A DNA stretch of 64,000 nt from NCBI GenBank assembly GCA_037576195.1, contig CM075103.1, forward strand, positions 23,374,001 through 23,438,000, read 5' to 3'. Position 1 is the first letter of the stretch, and each line of letters begins with the position of its first letter. Position numbers and translations under genes: made by a program. The notes below the pieces were generated by a model. That model was not told the DNA's origin and did no database searches. It saw only the letters and a program-made list of their open reading frames with translations. The DNA comes from Phytoseiulus persimilis. Its lineage: Eukaryota; Arthropoda; Arachnida; Mesostigmata; Phytoseiidae. Below are positions 63,272 through 64,000 of this stretch, in pieces.

Positions 63272-64000
63272 ATGGTTTGGATTACTGTCCGAGTCCGTGT
63301 TGACGAGTCTGTGGAGCCTCAGGATTTTTCTGTGACGGCAGTGAAGAAAGATGGAGATGTCGACTGGGTTGCGATAGACGCTGCAGCTGGGGCAGAATTC
63401 ACGATGTTCGTGGAAGATAAGCTTCCAAGCAAGACCCCGGAGGAGATCGTTGCCATGGGAGAGTTCCGGATAAATGTCCCGTCTGGGGAGGTGAAGAGGG
63501 CGTTGAGTATCGCGGTGGTCTCGATTGGGAGGTCAAACAGAGAAGTTCTTGCGGAGAAGGGCGAAGTTATTCCGGGGGTTGTACAGCAGTTTGCGAAGCT
63601 CCTTGTCAAGGAAATTGTTGCGGGCTCATGCGATCGGGTGAGAGCTGAATCCCCGGTGTTCCGCAGGACTTCCGATAAGTTGACCCCAGAATCATGGCTC
63701 GTTCAGTTCGAACACTTTGTTAGCGGTCGCGATTCATTCGACATGGTGTTGATTTTGAGAGAGTATGTGACGGGAGTCGCCTTGGTATGGTACAATTCGG
63801 CGCTGGCGGCCGAAGGCTCCAAAACAGATTGGTCCCAGTGGAGGGAGAGTTTTCTCTCGGCGTTCCGTGTCGATGGTTTGAGGGATGCAGAGCTTGCAAC
63901 AAGATACATCTTCAAGGAAGACCAAATGAGTTTGACGGAATATATTTTCAAGAAGCAGCGTTTGCTTCTGCGGGCTGATCCTGACATGACCGGCTGGTCG
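63272..64000 (+). CDS. Gypsy gag, second copy, cut by window end
   Basis: Identical to the first 243 codons of the gag at 49,759; preceded by the same LTR and PBS. Confidence 0.8.
   Translation, partial: MVWITVRVRVDESVEPQDFSVTAVKKDGDVDWVAIDAAAGAEFTMFVEDKLPSKTPEEIVAMGEFRINVPSGEVKRALSIAVVSIGRSNREVLAEKGEVIPGVVQQFAKLLVKEIVAGSCDRVRAESPVFRRTSDKLTPESWLVQFEHFVSGRDSFDMVLILREYVTGVALVWYNSALAAEGSKTDWSQWRESFLSAFRVDGLRDAELATRYIFKEDQMSLTEYIFKKQRLLLRADPDMTGWS

Larger units (their letters stand above)
59190..64000 (+). repeat. Exact copy of 45,677-50,487, offset 13,513 bp
   Basis: All frames and spot-checked lines coincide with a constant offset and no indel: non-LTR ORF2, hAT right end, AT-rich island, Helitron 5' end (63,150), Gypsy LTR (63,162-63,248) and gag. 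It begins at the N gap and runs off the window. Either a recent duplication or duplicated/haplotypic assembly. Confidence 0.9.

Noticed and set aside
1..64000. tRNA or rRNA genes
   Set aside because: No cloverleaf-like A/B-box pairs or rRNA-like conserved stretches were noticed by eye; a covariance-model scan was not possible.

Overview
The window is eukaryotic and almost entirely made of nested, mostly decayed transposable elements. The mix of families (BEL/Pao and Ty3/Gypsy LTR retrotransposons, non-LTR elements, hAT, mariner, pogo, Helitrons with minisatellites, foldback elements) and a degenerate Seven-in-absentia-like gene suggest an arthropod, probably an insect. I cannot name a species. 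There are no operons, rRNA genes or convincing tRNA genes. All coordinates and repeat relationships come from reading the sequence by eye.

Layout. 0-2.1 kb: a hAT BED-finger remnant, two minisatellite units and a Siah-like pseudogene. 2.1-3.2 kb: an old copy of the mariner family seen again at 55 kb. 3.4-6.1 kb: a wrecked Gypsy-type LTR element holding a pogo-like transposase fragment. 7.0-12.9 kb: BEL A (minus strand), interrupted by a non-LTR element at 10.3-12.3 kb. 12.9-15.3 kb: Gypsy E. 15.4-16.0 kb: a non-LTR ORF1 piece. 16.7-23 kb: BEL D (minus), with a foldback element in its reverse transcriptase. 23-24.3 kb: a non-LTR endonuclease. 24.3-25.3 kb: a ZMYM1-like hAT. 25.415-41.181 kb: BEL C (minus), bounded by 5-bp duplications AAAGG and itself hit by BEL B (26.468-29.546), a MITE (29.8-30.4), a hAT (33.527-35.131) and a compound Helitron (38.657-41.082). 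41.2-42.9 kb: two palindromic foldback elements. 42.924-48.112 kb: a large intron-containing hAT with a non-LTR insertion. 48.1-49.6 kb: an AT-rich island with a small spliced gene. 49.637-58.8 kb: a Helitron split by Gypsy G, which is split by a foldback element (51.896-53.703) and carries a mariner (55.242-57.647) at the end of its 3' LTR. Then come 371 Ns and a copy of 45,677-50,487 shifted by exactly 13,513 bp, which may be an assembly artefact.

The most interesting signal is shared by all four BEL/Pao elements. Each has a GC-rich open region on the strand opposite gag-pol, lying between the end of pol and the 3' LTR. Each ends in AATAAA close to the pol stop. Two have a TATA box, two have a short GT-AG intron just before the ATG, and the A and B copies keep a conserved C-terminal peptide in the antisense frame. 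I read this as a convergent, separately transcribed accessory gene carried by BEL/Pao elements (here called aORF). Other strong observations are foldback elements with tandem-repeat termini and 8-bp target duplications, and an exactly datable stack of insertions.
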